Below, piece by piece: positions 1 through 9,242 of a stretch of DNA of 64,000 bases. Under the pieces are notes generated by a model. It saw nothing but the letters and a program-made list of their open reading frames with translations, was not told where the DNA came from and searched no databases. Positions within the stretch are counted from its first letter, which is position 1, and every line of letters starts with the position of its first letter. The translations under genes were made by a program, and so were the position numbers. The stretch spans positions 124,001 to 188,000 of the forward strand of contig CANMOZ010000003.1 in NCBI GenBank assembly GCA_947499545.1, given 5' to 3'. The stretch comes from an uncultured Saccharospirillaceae bacterium (GTDB lineage: Bacteria; Pseudomonadota; Gammaproteobacteria; Pseudomonadales; Oceanobacteraceae).

Positions 1-333
1 AAATTTTCCAACACAACAAAGGTCCGACCAATAGAGGCGATTTAAACGCAACCTAAAAAGGGCAAGCTATCGCTTTTTACAGAATAAACGCTTACGCATT
101 TCAAATAAATCAAATATAGATTCTTTAAAACTACGTTATACAACACAAATGATCAAAAACTCACAACACAAAATCGATTGCAAATAATTGTTTATTGCAC
201 TTGAAACTATCTGAGATTAAAAAAGACTGACTATTGATGGTATAAAAAATGCCGGCAGCATAAAACTTTCCACAATCCAATGCTGCTCGCACATTATCTT
301 TGAATCAATCGCTCGCAGTATGAGGTATTGATC
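1..333. other. AT-rich non-coding leader
   Basis: No convincing open reading frame or RNA gene is visible in this stretch. It is AT-rich and presumably carries the promoter of the decarboxylase gene that follows. A TATAAA-like hexamer lies near 241-246, but no clear -35 partner was assigned. The window begins inside intergenic DNA, so the upstream neighbour is unknown. Confidence 0.4.
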
Positions 334-1995
334 GTGTCAAATGCGATTAAAATTAGCAAAATCCCAGCACTCAACATTCACACAGAAGAGAAAACAGTAC
401 ACCCGTTTCATTATTCAAGTGAATTTTTCTCAGATGAAAAACCATTAAATAGCTGGGTCAATCGAATCGAATATTTTCGAGATGCTGCGACGAGCCTTCA
501 CTCATACGGCCCCAAATACCAAAACAATGCTTTCGTATATGAGAAAGAAATCGAAGATTTCCAAATCAGTTATAACGGCGAAGACAGCAAAACGGTGTTA
601 ACCGAATTGAGTCACATCTTGGAAGGTGGTATACGCAGCCAGTCATCTCAAGCCGTTTTTAATATGGTGCCACAGCCATTAATGGATACACAGGCAGCGG
701 CGGCGGCAATGCAACTCTACAATGTGAATGCCATTATGGATACCTATGGGGGCAAAGCATTACTCTATGAACAACAAGTAGCAAGATTACTCGGTAAGTG
801 GGTTGGATGGTCAAAAGCCAATGGGTTAGCCTGTAATGGAGGCAAAATCACGTTACTTTACGCTATTAAATCCGCAATAAAACGAATGGCTCCAGACTCT
901 GATAAACTGGGCATTCCAAAGGATATTGTCATCTTAACCTCTGAAGGTGCTCATTACTCTATTGAACATTGCTGTGAATTCCTAGGTCTGGGCTCAAATC
1001 AATGCATACGAATACCCGTAGATGCATCAAAGGGGGTATCTCATTTTAATCTTCAAGACACAATACGAAAGCAACACAATGCTGGAAAACGCATCGCAGC
1101 TATTTTATGTTGCGGAGGCACAACGCTTGATTTTGTTTGCGATGACACTCAATCAATCGTCGATAGCGTTCATAGTATAAAAAAAGATCTAAACCTTGAA
1201 TATACTCCCTACCTCCATTTTGACAGTGTTATTGGTTGGTTATGGTTTTCGTTTCTCTCCGATTCAACCCGATTAGAAACATTGCCGTTACCAATAGCCA
1301 GCAAAATACAAAAGGCTTTAGATAAATTCAAAGGATTACAACACTTTGATTCGTTTGGCGTTGATTTTCATAAAAACGGCCTATGTCCATATGCAAGCAG
1401 CTTTTTTATTGCAAAAGATCTGCCTATAACGCGTCACAACAACGGCGCCTCAAAATCTTATGGTGAAGTGCGAGCGTTTGATTTTACTTTCGAAAATTCA
1501 AGACCTGCATCAGGAATCGCCAGCGCATGGGTTTCTTTGAAGCGCTTAGGAATTAAAGGCCTACAAGAATATTTGATAAGTCTTCTTGAAGTCAGTGATC
1601 AGTTTAAATTTATACTTTCCTCACATGCGAACGTTACTCTCTTAAATAATGATTCATTAGGCTGGGAGGTTATTTTCTCACTTGAACCCAGCCTTTCAGT
1701 GTCTCAACTGTATTCAAAAGATGTTATCAGTGAAGATTTTTATCGCTATGTCACGGAATTAACTCAAAACGGACAACCGATTCCCAGCATCAGCATTATC
1801 AAGCAATTTGGTGAGCTGTATAAATCAGAAGGGGAAACCGGGTACATTCTGTACCCTATGCACCCCAATTTAAAAATTAAAGATATAGAAAAAATTGTCG
1901 GCTCCATACTGAACTCTTATGAAAAACATCAACAACTACTCAGCAAAAAAGCCCGTCAGATTTCTGATAAACCGGTAGCTTTACCGATTCGATAA
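334..1995 (+). CDS. PLP-dependent group II decarboxylase family protein
   Basis: A 553-residue protein of the fold-type I, group II amino acid decarboxylase family (glutamate, tyrosine, diaminobutyrate and sulfinoalanine decarboxylases). The PLP-binding lysine is K347 in the motif DFHKNG, and the cofactor-ring aspartate is probably D297 in HFDSV. The family decarboxylates an L-amino acid to the amine in the cytoplasm; the substrate cannot be read from the sequence. I start at the GTG at 334 because GAGG at 322-325 sits 8 nt upstream; an in-frame TTG at 328 is too close to it. The PLP lysine motif departs from the common DPHKW form, and the N-terminal 100 residues are unlike standard members. 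An 81-nt gap separates it from the nucleotidyltransferase-like gene on the same strand, suggesting joint transcription. The family call is firm, the substrate unknown. Confidence 0.8.
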   Translation: MSNAIKISKIPALNIHTEEKTVHPFHYSSEFFSDEKPLNSWVNRIEYFRDAATSLHSYGPKYQNNAFVYEKEIEDFQISYNGEDSKTVLTELSHILEGGIRSQSSQAVFNMVPQPLMDTQAAAAAMQLYNVNAIMDTYGGKALLYEQQVARLLGKWVGWSKANGLACNGGKITLLYAIKSAIKRMAPDSDKLGIPKDIVILTSEGAHYSIEHCCEFLGLGSNQCIRIPVDASKGVSHFNLQDTIRKQHNAGKRIAAILCCGGTTLDFVCDDTQSIVDSVHSIKKDLNLEYTPYLHFDSVIGWLWFSFLSDSTRLETLPLPIASKIQKALDKFKGLQHFDSFGVDFHKNGLCPYASSFFIAKDLPITRHNNGASKSYGEVRAFDFTFENSRPASGIASAWVSLKRLGIKGLQEYLISLLEVSDQFKFILSSHANVTLLNNDSLGWEVIFSLEPSLSVSQLYSKDVISEDFYRYVTELTQNGQPIPSISIIKQFGELYKSEGETGYILYPMHPNLKIKDIEKIVGSILNSYEKHQQLLSKKARQISDKPVALPIR

Positions 1996-2076
1996 GATCC
2001 GTCTCAATTTTTGGTTAAGTTAAGCCCCATTCTATGGGGCATGCATATTCGCATGTAAATATTGAGGAGATTTAAC

Positions 2077-3459
2077 ATGACTCATGCTATTACTCGACAA
2101 AATAGCGTTGTTTGGCAAACGTCTGACCTACAAGCAAAGGGTAAGGTACCCGCCTCTCCCAAAAGATCTTTAAGCGTGGATGCTCCAAAAATCAAAGAAG
2201 ATCAAGATCTTCGCAACAATGCTTCTGAGAAAAAAAAACCTTTAAATGTTCAGGTCATTGGTATTTCGCATTTAGTTCAAGCAAAATCCGATTCATTAAT
2301 GCAGTCCAATAAAGAAATTCAAGTTGCAACTCCCGACAGTCTCGTGATTGACACAAGCCATGCGCTCCTTTCACGCAGAGGTCCCAACCAAGAAGTATTC
2401 GACCAAGTCGATTTAAAAGGTGAGCCCACTCATCTTTGGTATCCCGTACTCGAGTTGAATGAAGAATCGCTTCAAGGGTTGGATTTTTACATAAGAGAAG
2501 ATGCATTTCTGACCGATAATTTAGAAAAGGTGAAATGCTCAGAAACCGTCAGGACCCCCGATTTTCGAAAAAAACGCAGGCAATTCGAACCTCATTACGA
2601 TTTCCCAATCAAACATACCCACCAAGAACGATCCAGCTCGGCTATAAAAAAATTAAAGGCCGATGTGCAAGCCATAGCGAAACGAAATGATGGGCCAACC
2701 CCTGATGTTAAAGGTTTAATTGCCGAATTTTGCCATGCGCTATCAAAGCATCTTGGTGGAACCTTTATGTCCTGTCTGTATGGGTCCTATGCAACCGGCA
2801 GTCAAAAAGCGGGATCGGACGTAGACGTTCTTTTCTCCTGCGACAACACAACTTTTGGTTTATATCGTGACGATGTACTTCCCATCATCACCGACTTTGT
2901 TGCCAATTTGCATCAAAAAGTCGGGGCTCGTGTGGACGATGAAGTGCCTCCCGAATCCAAGCTCATTGTCAGTGCACAAGAGTTAATGGAAGCCGCAAAC
3001 GGTCAGGTCTTTTATCCACAAGGCGACTCGAAACCACCCAAAATTCACACTTTATCTCATTTTCTCGAAAAAGAAGTCGCCTTAGATGGAATGAAAAAAT
3101 CCGACAGCGGTCGTTTTGGGGATCATTTTCTTGCCAGTAAATATCTGCGTATGCGGCTCTTATTCAACATTCTGACGACGCCAAATGACATCACCAGCAA
3201 TATGCCAGGCACTAAACACCAGATTCAAAGTTGCGTCACTGAGCACCTGCAAAAACTCAGTGATGATCTCAAGTCCATGCGCAATCTTGATCAATATTCC
3301 GGGGTAGAGCACCTTTTAGGTGACGCTCAAGGCAATCAAGGCGAAATGTATTTAGGCTATAAAGCCGAACGTAACGGTGTCATTGAGCACTTAGAACACC
3401 TGCTTAAACAGACACAGCCAACCGAGTTTGATTTCTCACTGCCTTTGACAAAGGTCTAA
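2077..3459 (+). CDS. Nucleotidyltransferase-fold protein with long unrecognised N-terminal region
   Basis: A 460-residue protein. The start is the ATG at 2077, preceded by GAGGAGA at 2064-2070. The first roughly 190 residues are lysine- and serine-rich, look partly disordered, and match no family I recognise. A polymerase-beta-type nucleotidyltransferase core follows: G236-S237 then D248-x-D250, the metal-binding signature of MNT, ANT and CCA/poly(A) polymerase-like enzymes. A helical C-terminal region of about 150 residues follows. The family transfers a nucleotide from an NTP to a small molecule, RNA or protein; nothing here identifies the acceptor. The upstream partner is a PLP decarboxylase, so modification of an amine product is one possibility. 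It is much longer than typical antitoxin MNT proteins and has no HEPN neighbour. Confidence 0.6.
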   Translation: MTHAITRQNSVVWQTSDLQAKGKVPASPKRSLSVDAPKIKEDQDLRNNASEKKKPLNVQVIGISHLVQAKSDSLMQSNKEIQVATPDSLVIDTSHALLSRRGPNQEVFDQVDLKGEPTHLWYPVLELNEESLQGLDFYIREDAFLTDNLEKVKCSETVRTPDFRKKRRQFEPHYDFPIKHTHQERSSSAIKKLKADVQAIAKRNDGPTPDVKGLIAEFCHALSKHLGGTFMSCLYGSYATGSQKAGSDVDVLFSCDNTTFGLYRDDVLPIITDFVANLHQKVGARVDDEVPPESKLIVSAQELMEAANGQVFYPQGDSKPPKIHTLSHFLEKEVALDGMKKSDSGRFGDHFLASKYLRMRLLFNILTTPNDITSNMPGTKHQIQSCVTEHLQKLSDDLKSMRNLDQYSGVEHLLGDAQGNQGEMYLGYKAERNGVIEHLEHLLKQTQPTEFDFSLPLTKV

Positions 3460-3494
3460 CTGGCTAGCATGGGCATCTTTTAAATGTGCATGAC

Positions 3495-3582
3495 TTATCC
3501 ACGACAATGAAAGACAAACAGCGAGTTTTCCACAAATTCAGTGAAAAACTCTCTGACTAAACTGTCAGGCATCTGTGGATAA
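3495..3582. promoter_or_regulatory. Cluster of three DnaA-box-like sites
   Basis: TTATCCACG at 3495-3503, TTTTCCACA at 3526-3534 and TGTGGATAA at 3574-3582 (TTATCCACA on the minus strand). The second and third match the DnaA consensus TTWTNCACA exactly; the first differs at the last base. They lie in the 370-bp gap between the nucleotidyltransferase gene and ubiE. No dnaA, dnaN or gidA gene is nearby, so this is probably not oriC; a DnaA-titrating or DnaA-regulated site is possible. The rest of the gap shows no gene. Confidence 0.45.
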
Positions 3583-3829
3583 GTTTGTTGGGGTTCGATA
3601 TCAAAGGCCTCTCTAAAACCGATCGGCTTTTAACCACTGGCGACCGGTCATCTCACGGAACTCAAAAAGCATTCTGATTTTATTCTGAAAGACGTGCCGA
3701 TCCAGTGCTGAAATTTAAACCTAACCAAGCTAGAATGCGGGTGTTTTGAGGCGATTTTGCCGCTCATGTGTCTGGAGCGTGCAACCTATCATTCTAGAGC
3801 AACCGGGTTTGCTCCAAGAGGAAGAACCC

Positions 3830-4603
3830 ATGTCAGAAAACCCTAACACCACCAACCCTGAGTCTGACCAAACGACGCACTTTGGTTATCAACAAGTCCC
3901 TGTGGGTCAAAAGGCTGAACGCGTTGCCAACGTTTTTCACTCAGTCGCACAAAAATACGACTTGATGAATGATCTAATGTCGATGGGCGTTCATAGGCTC
4001 TGGAAACGCATCACCATTGAATTAACAGGCGTACAGGCGGGCCAATCTGTTTTAGATTTGGCTGGTGGTACTGGTGACTTGAGCTTAGCGCTTGCAAAAC
4101 GGGTAGGCCCCACCGGTAAGGTGGTGTTATCGGACATCAATGAGTCGATGCTGGAAGTGGGTCGAGACCGCTTACTCGATAAGGGTATGACTCATGTTGA
4201 GGTTGTCCAAGCCGATGCTCAATACCTTCCTTTTGAAGACAACTCATTTGACTGCGTCACGATGGCCTTCGGGTTGAGAAATGTGACCGATAAAGACAAA
4301 GCCCTGCGCGAAATACAACGAGTCCTAAAACCCGGTGGAAAACTCTTGGTCTTAGAATTTTCAAAACCGACGAATGCTTTGCTTGGAAAAGCTTACGACC
4401 TCTACTCATTTACCGCTTTACCTTTTATGGGCAAGTTAGTCACGGGCGACTCTGACAGCTATCGTTATTTAGCTGAGTCTATCCGCATGCATCCTGACCA
4501 GGAAACACTTAAAGCCATGATGGTTGATGCCGGTTTTGAGCAAGTAAAGTATTACAATATGACTGGCGGCATTGTGGCCTTACACCGAGGCATAAAAAAC
4601 TGA
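3830..4603 (+). CDS. ubiE: Ubiquinone/menaquinone C-methyltransferase UbiE
   Basis: A SAM-dependent class I methyltransferase of 257 residues that C-methylates 2-polyprenyl-6-methoxy-1,4-benzoquinol in ubiquinone synthesis, and demethylmenaquinol where menaquinone is made. Motif I is [12 protein letters not shown] near residue 73, and the family signatures [14 protein letters not shown] and [11 protein letters not shown] are present. The start at 3830 (MSENPN) follows AAGAGGAAG; the frame opens further upstream at 3746, but that extension is not conserved in the family. The stop overlaps the ubiJ start as ATGA-type coupling, placing it first in a ubiE-ubiJ-ubiB operon, the standard proteobacterial arrangement. 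Confidence 0.96.
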   Translation: MSENPNTTNPESDQTTHFGYQQVPVGQKAERVANVFHSVAQKYDLMNDLMSMGVHRLWKRITIELTGVQAGQSVLDLAGGTGDLSLALAKRVGPTGKVVLSDINESMLEVGRDRLLDKGMTHVEVVQADAQYLPFEDNSFDCVTMAFGLRNVTDKDKALREIQRVLKPGGKLLVLEFSKPTNALLGKAYDLYSFTALPFMGKLVTGDSDSYRYLAESIRMHPDQETLKAMMVDAGFEQVKYYNMTGGIVALHRGIKN

Positions 4604-5265
4604 TGTTAAAACTGGGCAGTCAACTCCTAGCGCTGAAAGCACTGCAAGTGGCCATCAATCACGCTCTAAAGCTAGACCCATCCGCGTGGAAACAAATACA
4701 GCACCTTCAAGGGCAGAAACTATCCTTGCAAGTAGAGGGTTGGCCATTCGAGTTCTCTGCTGAATTTACCAAAGACGGGCTCACTTTCCCCATGGGGCCC
4801 TTAGATTCAAATACCGAAACCACAACTCAAGTTCGCGGCCAGTTGAGTGACTTTGTTGACCTTATCCGTGCAGATGATAAGCAAGCAGCGCTCGCCAACA
4901 GTCAAATTGAATTAAACGGCCGCAGCGGCTTACTGCTCCAGCTCGCAAACATTGTGCAACATTTAGAGCTTGATTGGGCCAGCGCCCTCCAGCCCTTGAT
5001 CGGCCCTGTTGCGACTCAGGGCCTCAGCCAAGCATTTTCCAAGGTTAAACAAACAGCTTCGCAAACCCACACCGCTTTTAAACAAGACTTAAAAGATTAT
5101 GCCCAAAATGAAGCCAACATCACCCCTCATGCTTGGGAAGTTGAGGCTTTCTCGAAAGGCGTGAATGAAGTGAGAGCACAAACCGATCGCCTTCAAGCGA
5201 AGGTTCAACGCTTAAAACACCGTCTTAGTACGCATCCATCCAGTAGCACTAAGGGCCCCGAATGA
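4603..5265 (+). CDS. ubiJ: Ubiquinone biosynthesis accessory factor UbiJ (SCP2 domain)
   Basis: A 220-residue protein with an N-terminal SCP2-like lipid-binding domain (about residues 15-120) and a C-terminal helical region ending in a coiled-coil-like stretch (residues about 175-210). UbiJ is a non-catalytic member of the soluble Ubi complex and is thought to present the hydrophobic quinone intermediates to the tailoring enzymes. Sequence conservation in this family is low, and the call rests largely on length, the SCP2 pattern and the position between ubiE and ubiB. The start overlaps the ubiE stop, and its own stop overlaps the ubiB ATG. Confidence 0.88.
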   Translation: MLKLGSQLLALKALQVAINHALKLDPSAWKQIQHLQGQKLSLQVEGWPFEFSAEFTKDGLTFPMGPLDSNTETTTQVRGQLSDFVDLIRADDKQAALANSQIELNGRSGLLLQLANIVQHLELDWASALQPLIGPVATQGLSQAFSKVKQTASQTHTAFKQDLKDYAQNEANITPHAWEVEAFSKGVNEVRAQTDRLQAKVQRLKHRLSTHPSSSTKGPE

Positions 5266-6893
5266 GGCTTTATCGTTTATTGCGCATTTTATTTGTATTA
5301 ACGCGTTACCGACTGGATGCTTTTATTCCTTTACACCTGCTTCCTTGGTATTTGCGGGTGTGTTTGCTGCTAGCACCTTATCGCCTTATTCCGGCACCTC
5401 GAAAGCTTTCACGAGGAGCCCGTATCCGCTTAGCCTTAACGGATTTAGGGCCTATTTTCATCAAATTTGGTCAACTGCTCTCAACTCGAAGAGATTTACT
5501 ACCACCCGATATCGCCGATGAACTGGCGTTGTTGCAAGACAAAGTCCCTCCTTTCGATAGCGCCCTCGCCATTCGTCAAATTGAGCGCGCTCTAGGCGCA
5601 CCCATTGATGAGCTGTTCGAACATTTCAGTACTGAAGCATTGGCCTCTGCCTCTATTGCACAAGTACACGCAGCCACCCTTCACGACGGCTCTGAAGTCG
5701 TCGTGAAACTCGTTCGCCCAGGCATTGAACGCGTGATTCACAAAGACATCCAGTTATTACGCACCTTTGCTACCTGGTTCGAAAAGTACATGCCCGATGG
5801 CAAGCGTTTTCATGCAATTGATGTTGTCGAAGATTATCGTCACACCATAGAAGGCGAGCTGAATTTACAAAGTGAAGCGGCCAATACCAGCCAATTAAAA
5901 CGTAATTTCCAAGGCTCCGATATTCTCTATGTGCCGGAGGTGTATTGGGACTACACTCGAGAACGCGTGATGACGATGGAACGCATCCACGGCATCCCCA
6001 TTGGCAATATACAAGAGATGCATCGCAAAGGCGTCAATATGAAAGTGCTGGCTGAGCGAGGCGTGGAAATCTTTTTCATGCAGGTGTTCAGAGACAGTTT
6101 CTTCCACGCCGACATGCACCCCGGCAACATTTTTGTCGACGCGACCGATCCAGAAAATCCCGTCTACATCGCCATTGATTGCGGCATCGTGGGTTCATTA
6201 GAAGACGAAGACCAGAACTATTTAGCCCGTAACTTACTCGCCTTTTTCAACCAAGATTACCACCAAGTCGCTCGCCTTCACGTCGAATCCGGTTGGGTCA
6301 ACCCCAATACCAAGGTGAATGAGCTGGAAGCTGCGGTGCGAGCGGTGTGCGAGCCTATTTTCGAGAAACCTCTGCATGAAATTTCTTTTGGTCAATTATT
6401 GATCAGGCTGTTCGCTACCGCCAGGCGTTTTGAAATGGAGGTTCAGCCACAACTGGTCTTACTGCAAAAGACCTTATTAAACATCGAAGGCTTGGGTCGA
6501 CAACTGTGCCCTGACTTAGATTTGTGGAAAACCGGGAAACCTTACATGGAAACCTGGATGAAAGAGCGCTATGGATTCAAAGCGGCGATAAAAGCCATAC
6601 AACGTCAAGCGCCTGCCTGGTTTGAACAAGCGCCACTAATGCCGCAATTGATTCACGATACCCTCCAGGAAACCCGCCAATTGCCTCTCCATTTAGACGC
6701 ACAGGCAAGTAAACTGATTCAATTGGAAAAAACCCTTGCCTCGATGGAGGCTCGACAGCGTCATCGCTGGGCTGCGGCATCAGCACTGATCTTGTTTCTA
6801 TTGGCCTTTGCTGGCCCACTGAAGCCAATGCTGGATCAAACGGCTTTTTGGGTCGCGATAGCCCTCTACTTTTTCTGGATACTCAAACATTGA
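5262..6893 (+). CDS. ubiB: ABC1/ADCK-family protein UbiB
   Basis: A 543-residue atypical kinase-like ATPase needed for ubiquinone synthesis. The family-specific KxGQ motif appears as [14 protein letters not shown] near residue 69. [11 protein letters not shown] carries the nucleotide-binding lysine, [10 protein letters not shown] the catalytic-loop residues and AIDCGIVG the DFG-equivalent. Two hydrophobic helices at the C-terminus (about residues 500-540) anchor it in the inner membrane. Its ATG lies inside the end of ubiJ (4-nt overlap), so translation is coupled. Length and architecture are normal for the family. Confidence 0.96.
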   Translation: MRLYRLLRILFVLTRYRLDAFIPLHLLPWYLRVCLLLAPYRLIPAPRKLSRGARIRLALTDLGPIFIKFGQLLSTRRDLLPPDIADELALLQDKVPPFDSALAIRQIERALGAPIDELFEHFSTEALASASIAQVHAATLHDGSEVVVKLVRPGIERVIHKDIQLLRTFATWFEKYMPDGKRFHAIDVVEDYRHTIEGELNLQSEAANTSQLKRNFQGSDILYVPEVYWDYTRERVMTMERIHGIPIGNIQEMHRKGVNMKVLAERGVEIFFMQVFRDSFFHADMHPGNIFVDATDPENPVYIAIDCGIVGSLEDEDQNYLARNLLAFFNQDYHQVARLHVESGWVNPNTKVNELEAAVRAVCEPIFEKPLHEISFGQLLIRLFATARRFEMEVQPQLVLLQKTLLNIEGLGRQLCPDLDLWKTGKPYMETWMKERYGFKAAIKAIQRQAPAWFEQAPLMPQLIHDTLQETRQLPLHLDAQASKLIQLEKTLASMEARQRHRWAAASALILFLLAFAGPLKPMLDQTAFWVAIALYFFWILKH

Positions 6894-6987
6894 GGTAATG
6901 GGTACAGCAACATCATGGGATCAAAGAGTATTCTAAGTCTTCACCATCAGGTATCCTTGAAACGACATTTAGGAAAGGATTTTCGCT

Positions 6988-7323
6988 ATGAGTGACTGCA
7001 TCTTCTGCAAAATCATTGCTGGGGACATGCCTTGTGACAAAGTCTTTGAAGACGAGCAGGTCATCGTTTTCAAAGATATTAATCCAAAAGCAAAGACTCA
7101 CTGGCTTGTCGTACCCAAGGAACACGTAGTAAATTTGCAAGAAGTTGAAGACTCGCACCAATCGCTTTTGGGGCATATGGCCTTAACGATTTCCCGATTG
7201 GCTCGCCAACACGAAATCGGCGATTACCGAGTGGCGTCCAATAATGGCGCTGGAGCAGGCCAAATTGTGTTCCATATGCATTGGCATGTTCTCTCTGGCG
7301 CGGTCGATATTTCCACTTTGTAA
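6988..7323 (+). CDS. hinT: HIT-family purine nucleoside phosphoramidase HinT
   Basis: A 111-residue histidine-triad protein with N-terminal CIFCKI and the catalytic triad HMHWHVL near the C-terminus. HinT hydrolyses AMP-lysine-type phosphoramidates and cleans up adenylated intermediates. AGGAAAGG sits ahead of the ATG at 6988. It stands between ubiB and tatA on the same strand; the 33-nt gap to tatA suggests cotranscription. In Pseudomonas the equivalent position next to tatA is held by hisE. Confidence 0.92.
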   Translation: MSDCIFCKIIAGDMPCDKVFEDEQVIVFKDINPKAKTHWLVVPKEHVVNLQEVEDSHQSLLGHMALTISRLARQHEIGDYRVASNNGAGAGQIVFHMHWHVLSGAVDISTL

Positions 7324-7356
7324 GCTGCCATTCGCAGCTGATATACGAGGCAAGTT

Positions 7357-7623
7357 ATGATAGGTAACATCAGCATTTGGCAGCTGTTAATTGTCCTTGG
7401 CATCATTATTTTGATTTTTGGTACCAAGAAATTACGCAACATTGGCAGCGACCTTGGCGGTGCTGTTAAAGGCTTTAAAAAAGCCATGAATGAAGACGTC
7501 AGCAGCAAAAAAGACAACGCTGATCAAGATAGCCAACGTCTAGAGAAAGAATCAACAGAAGACGCTCAATTCAACCAATCCAGCCCTTCTGAAGCAAAAA
7601 ATAAGGATAAGGACAAAGTCTGA
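7357..7623 (+). CDS. tatA: Sec-independent translocase subunit TatA
   Basis: An 88-residue TatA: a short periplasmic N-terminus, one transmembrane helix (residues about 5-23), the [10 protein letters not shown] hinge, an amphipathic helix with GFKKAM, and an acidic/lysine-rich cytoplasmic tail. TatA oligomers form the pore that passes folded twin-arginine substrates. The ATG follows GAGG. The stop overlaps the tatB start in TGATG, so translation is coupled. Confidence 0.95.
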   Translation: MIGNISIWQLLIVLGIIILIFGTKKLRNIGSDLGGAVKGFKKAMNEDVSSKKDNADQDSQRLEKESTEDAQFNQSSPSEAKNKDKDKV

Positions 7624-7940
7624 TGTTCGACATTGGCTTTTTGGAGCTGCTGATCGTTGCCTTGATTGGCTTGATTGTATTAGGCCCTGAACGCTTACCA
7701 AAAGCAGCCCACAGCCTTGGGTTAATCATTGGACGTATCAGACGCGGCTTCTCGCAAGTTCAGCAAGAACTGGAACGAGAAGTTCGCATGCAAGAACTGA
7801 AAGACAAGATGAAAGACCCTTACGCGACCTTCATGGACGAGGCAGAGCCGCCCAAAAAAACGTCAACTGCACCTCCTGATGAAGACACGCCAAAAAATCA
7901 GAATCCCCCCAACAATACCCGACCGCAGTCTCACGAGTAG
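7623..7940 (+). CDS. tatB: Sec-independent translocase subunit TatB
   Basis: A 105-residue TatB starting [10 protein letters not shown], with the conserved glutamate in the membrane helix, the LGPERLPKAA hinge and a longer amphipathic helix than TatA. TatB works with TatC as the receptor for twin-arginine signal peptides. The tail is proline-rich and rather short compared with enterobacterial TatB. It lies directly between tatA and tatC. Confidence 0.95.
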   Translation: MFDIGFLELLIVALIGLIVLGPERLPKAAHSLGLIIGRIRRGFSQVQQELEREVRMQELKDKMKDPYATFMDEAEPPKKTSTAPPDEDTPKNQNPPNNTRPQSHE

Positions 7941-8702
7941 GTGTCGATGACCCAACAAGAGCCCCCTTTCCAAGAACAGCCCTTGGTTGAGCATTTACTT
8001 GAACTCCGCAACCGCGTTTTAAAAGCCTTTGCGGTTATATTGGTGCTGTTCGCTGGCTTGTATGCCTTTTCAAATGATATTTATTTATGGTTATCGGCCC
8101 CTCTGAATGCTTTGCTGCCAGAAGGCGGTCAAATGATTGCAACCGGAGTCGCTGCACCATTTTTGGTCCCCTTTAAGTTATCCTTGGTAGCCGCGTTCTT
8201 TATTGCCATGCCATTTGTCTTACACCAGGCTTGGGCTTTTATCGCACCCGGGTTATACCAACATGAGAAACGTTTTGCGGTTCCACTTTTGTTTTCTAGC
8301 ATTGTATTATTTTACAGTGGCATTGCGTTCGCGTATTACGTGGTGTTGCCTCTGGTTTTTGGGTTCTTAACCGCCATTGGCCCTGAAGGTGTCGGCATCA
8401 TGCCCGACATTCATAATATTCTTAACTTTGTTCTGAAAATATTTTTTGCTTTCGGGTTAGCGTTTGAAATTCCCATCGCGACCTTTTTATTGGTCATGAC
8501 AGGGATTACAGACGTTAAATCACTTAGTGAAAAACGCCCTTACATCATTGTGGGCTGCTTTGTCGTTGGCATGTTAGTGACTCCCCCCGATGTTATCTCT
8601 CAAACCGTCTTGGCCGTTCCGATGTGGTTTCTCTTTGAGGTGGGATTATTTCTAAGCAGAATGATTAAAAAAACACCGTCAGATGACACCGAACCCAATT
8701 AG
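7941..8702 (+). CDS. tatC: Sec-independent translocase subunit TatC
   Basis: A 253-residue polytopic membrane protein with six predicted helices. The cytoplasmic N-terminus carries the conserved LVEHLLELRNRVLK patch that recognises the twin-arginine motif, and the family motif AFxIAxPFVLHQAW is recognisable. Start choice is between the GTG at 7941, immediately after the tatB stop, and the ATG at 7947; the protein differs by two residues. It is the last gene of the hinT-tatABC run. Confidence 0.96.
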   Translation: MSMTQQEPPFQEQPLVEHLLELRNRVLKAFAVILVLFAGLYAFSNDIYLWLSAPLNALLPEGGQMIATGVAAPFLVPFKLSLVAAFFIAMPFVLHQAWAFIAPGLYQHEKRFAVPLLFSSIVLFYSGIAFAYYVVLPLVFGFLTAIGPEGVGIMPDIHNILNFVLKIFFAFGLAFEIPIATFLLVMTGITDVKSLSEKRPYIIVGCFVVGMLVTPPDVISQTVLAVPMWFLFEVGLFLSRMIKKTPSDDTEPN

Positions 8703-9082
8703 TATCAAGCAGCGCAGATCAATATGAGTGGTCAATTGTAAAAGACTGTTTGGAGCGGCTAACGTTTTTGACATGAATACTGAGCCGCTATTTTAGGTCC
8801 TACAGTTTGATTCGTTGCTGCTCACAACCGGATAAAGTTCGAGCTGGTGAACCCAAACCTGAGTGTGAGATTCGCCAATTTCGAACCATCACGAAAGAAG
8901 AGTTAGCTATGGATTTATTCCCCAAAAAGCCGTTTTGTGAATGATCCAGTAAAGGCTCACAAGGTATTAGGTCCGACCATGATAATCCCGAATGATTGAT
9001 GAGCATTCCCATTTAAACTCACACCATTTGCCTTACTGAATCTCATTTCTGACTTTATCCTCTGCTCGTAAAACAGGCCCTC
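8703..9082. other. Intergenic stretch between tatC and the alm-like operon
   Basis: No supported gene. A weak hairpin pairs AGCGGCT at 8754-8760 with AGCCGCT at 8783-8789 around a 22-nt loop and is followed by a short T run; it could end the tat transcript. A 70-codon frame on the minus strand (8800-9012) has no ribosome binding site and no family resemblance. Confidence 0.35.
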
Positions 9083-9112
9083 TGTACATTCCTTTACCAA
9101 AATGGCTATAAT
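9083..9112 (+). promoter_or_regulatory. Candidate sigma-70 promoter of the alm-like operon
   Basis: A perfect -10 TATAAT at 9107-9112 is preceded by TGTACA at 9083-9088 with an 18-nt spacer. Transcription would begin near 9119, leaving a 5' leader of about 125 nt before the carrier-protein ATG at 9243. The assignment is by inspection only. Confidence 0.5.
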
Positions 9113-9242
9113 TGTCTACACCCTGCAATAATAGGTCATTGAAGCTGGCGTGTGGTCAAGCATTATGGATGCTTACCCAATTAGCAAGGAATAACCAACC
9201 AACTGTGAAGTGTGCTTTTGCATACTTGAGATGTGTGAAGTA

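Noticed and set aside
3463-3829. Chromosomal origin at the DnaA-box cluster
   Set aside because: None of dnaA, dnaN, recF, gyrB, gidA, rpmH or parAB lies nearby, and no AT-rich unwinding array accompanies the boxes.
8800-9012. 70-codon minus-strand frame between tatC and the alm-like operon
   Set aside because: No ribosome binding site, no recognisable domain, and it lies in a region that otherwise looks non-coding.
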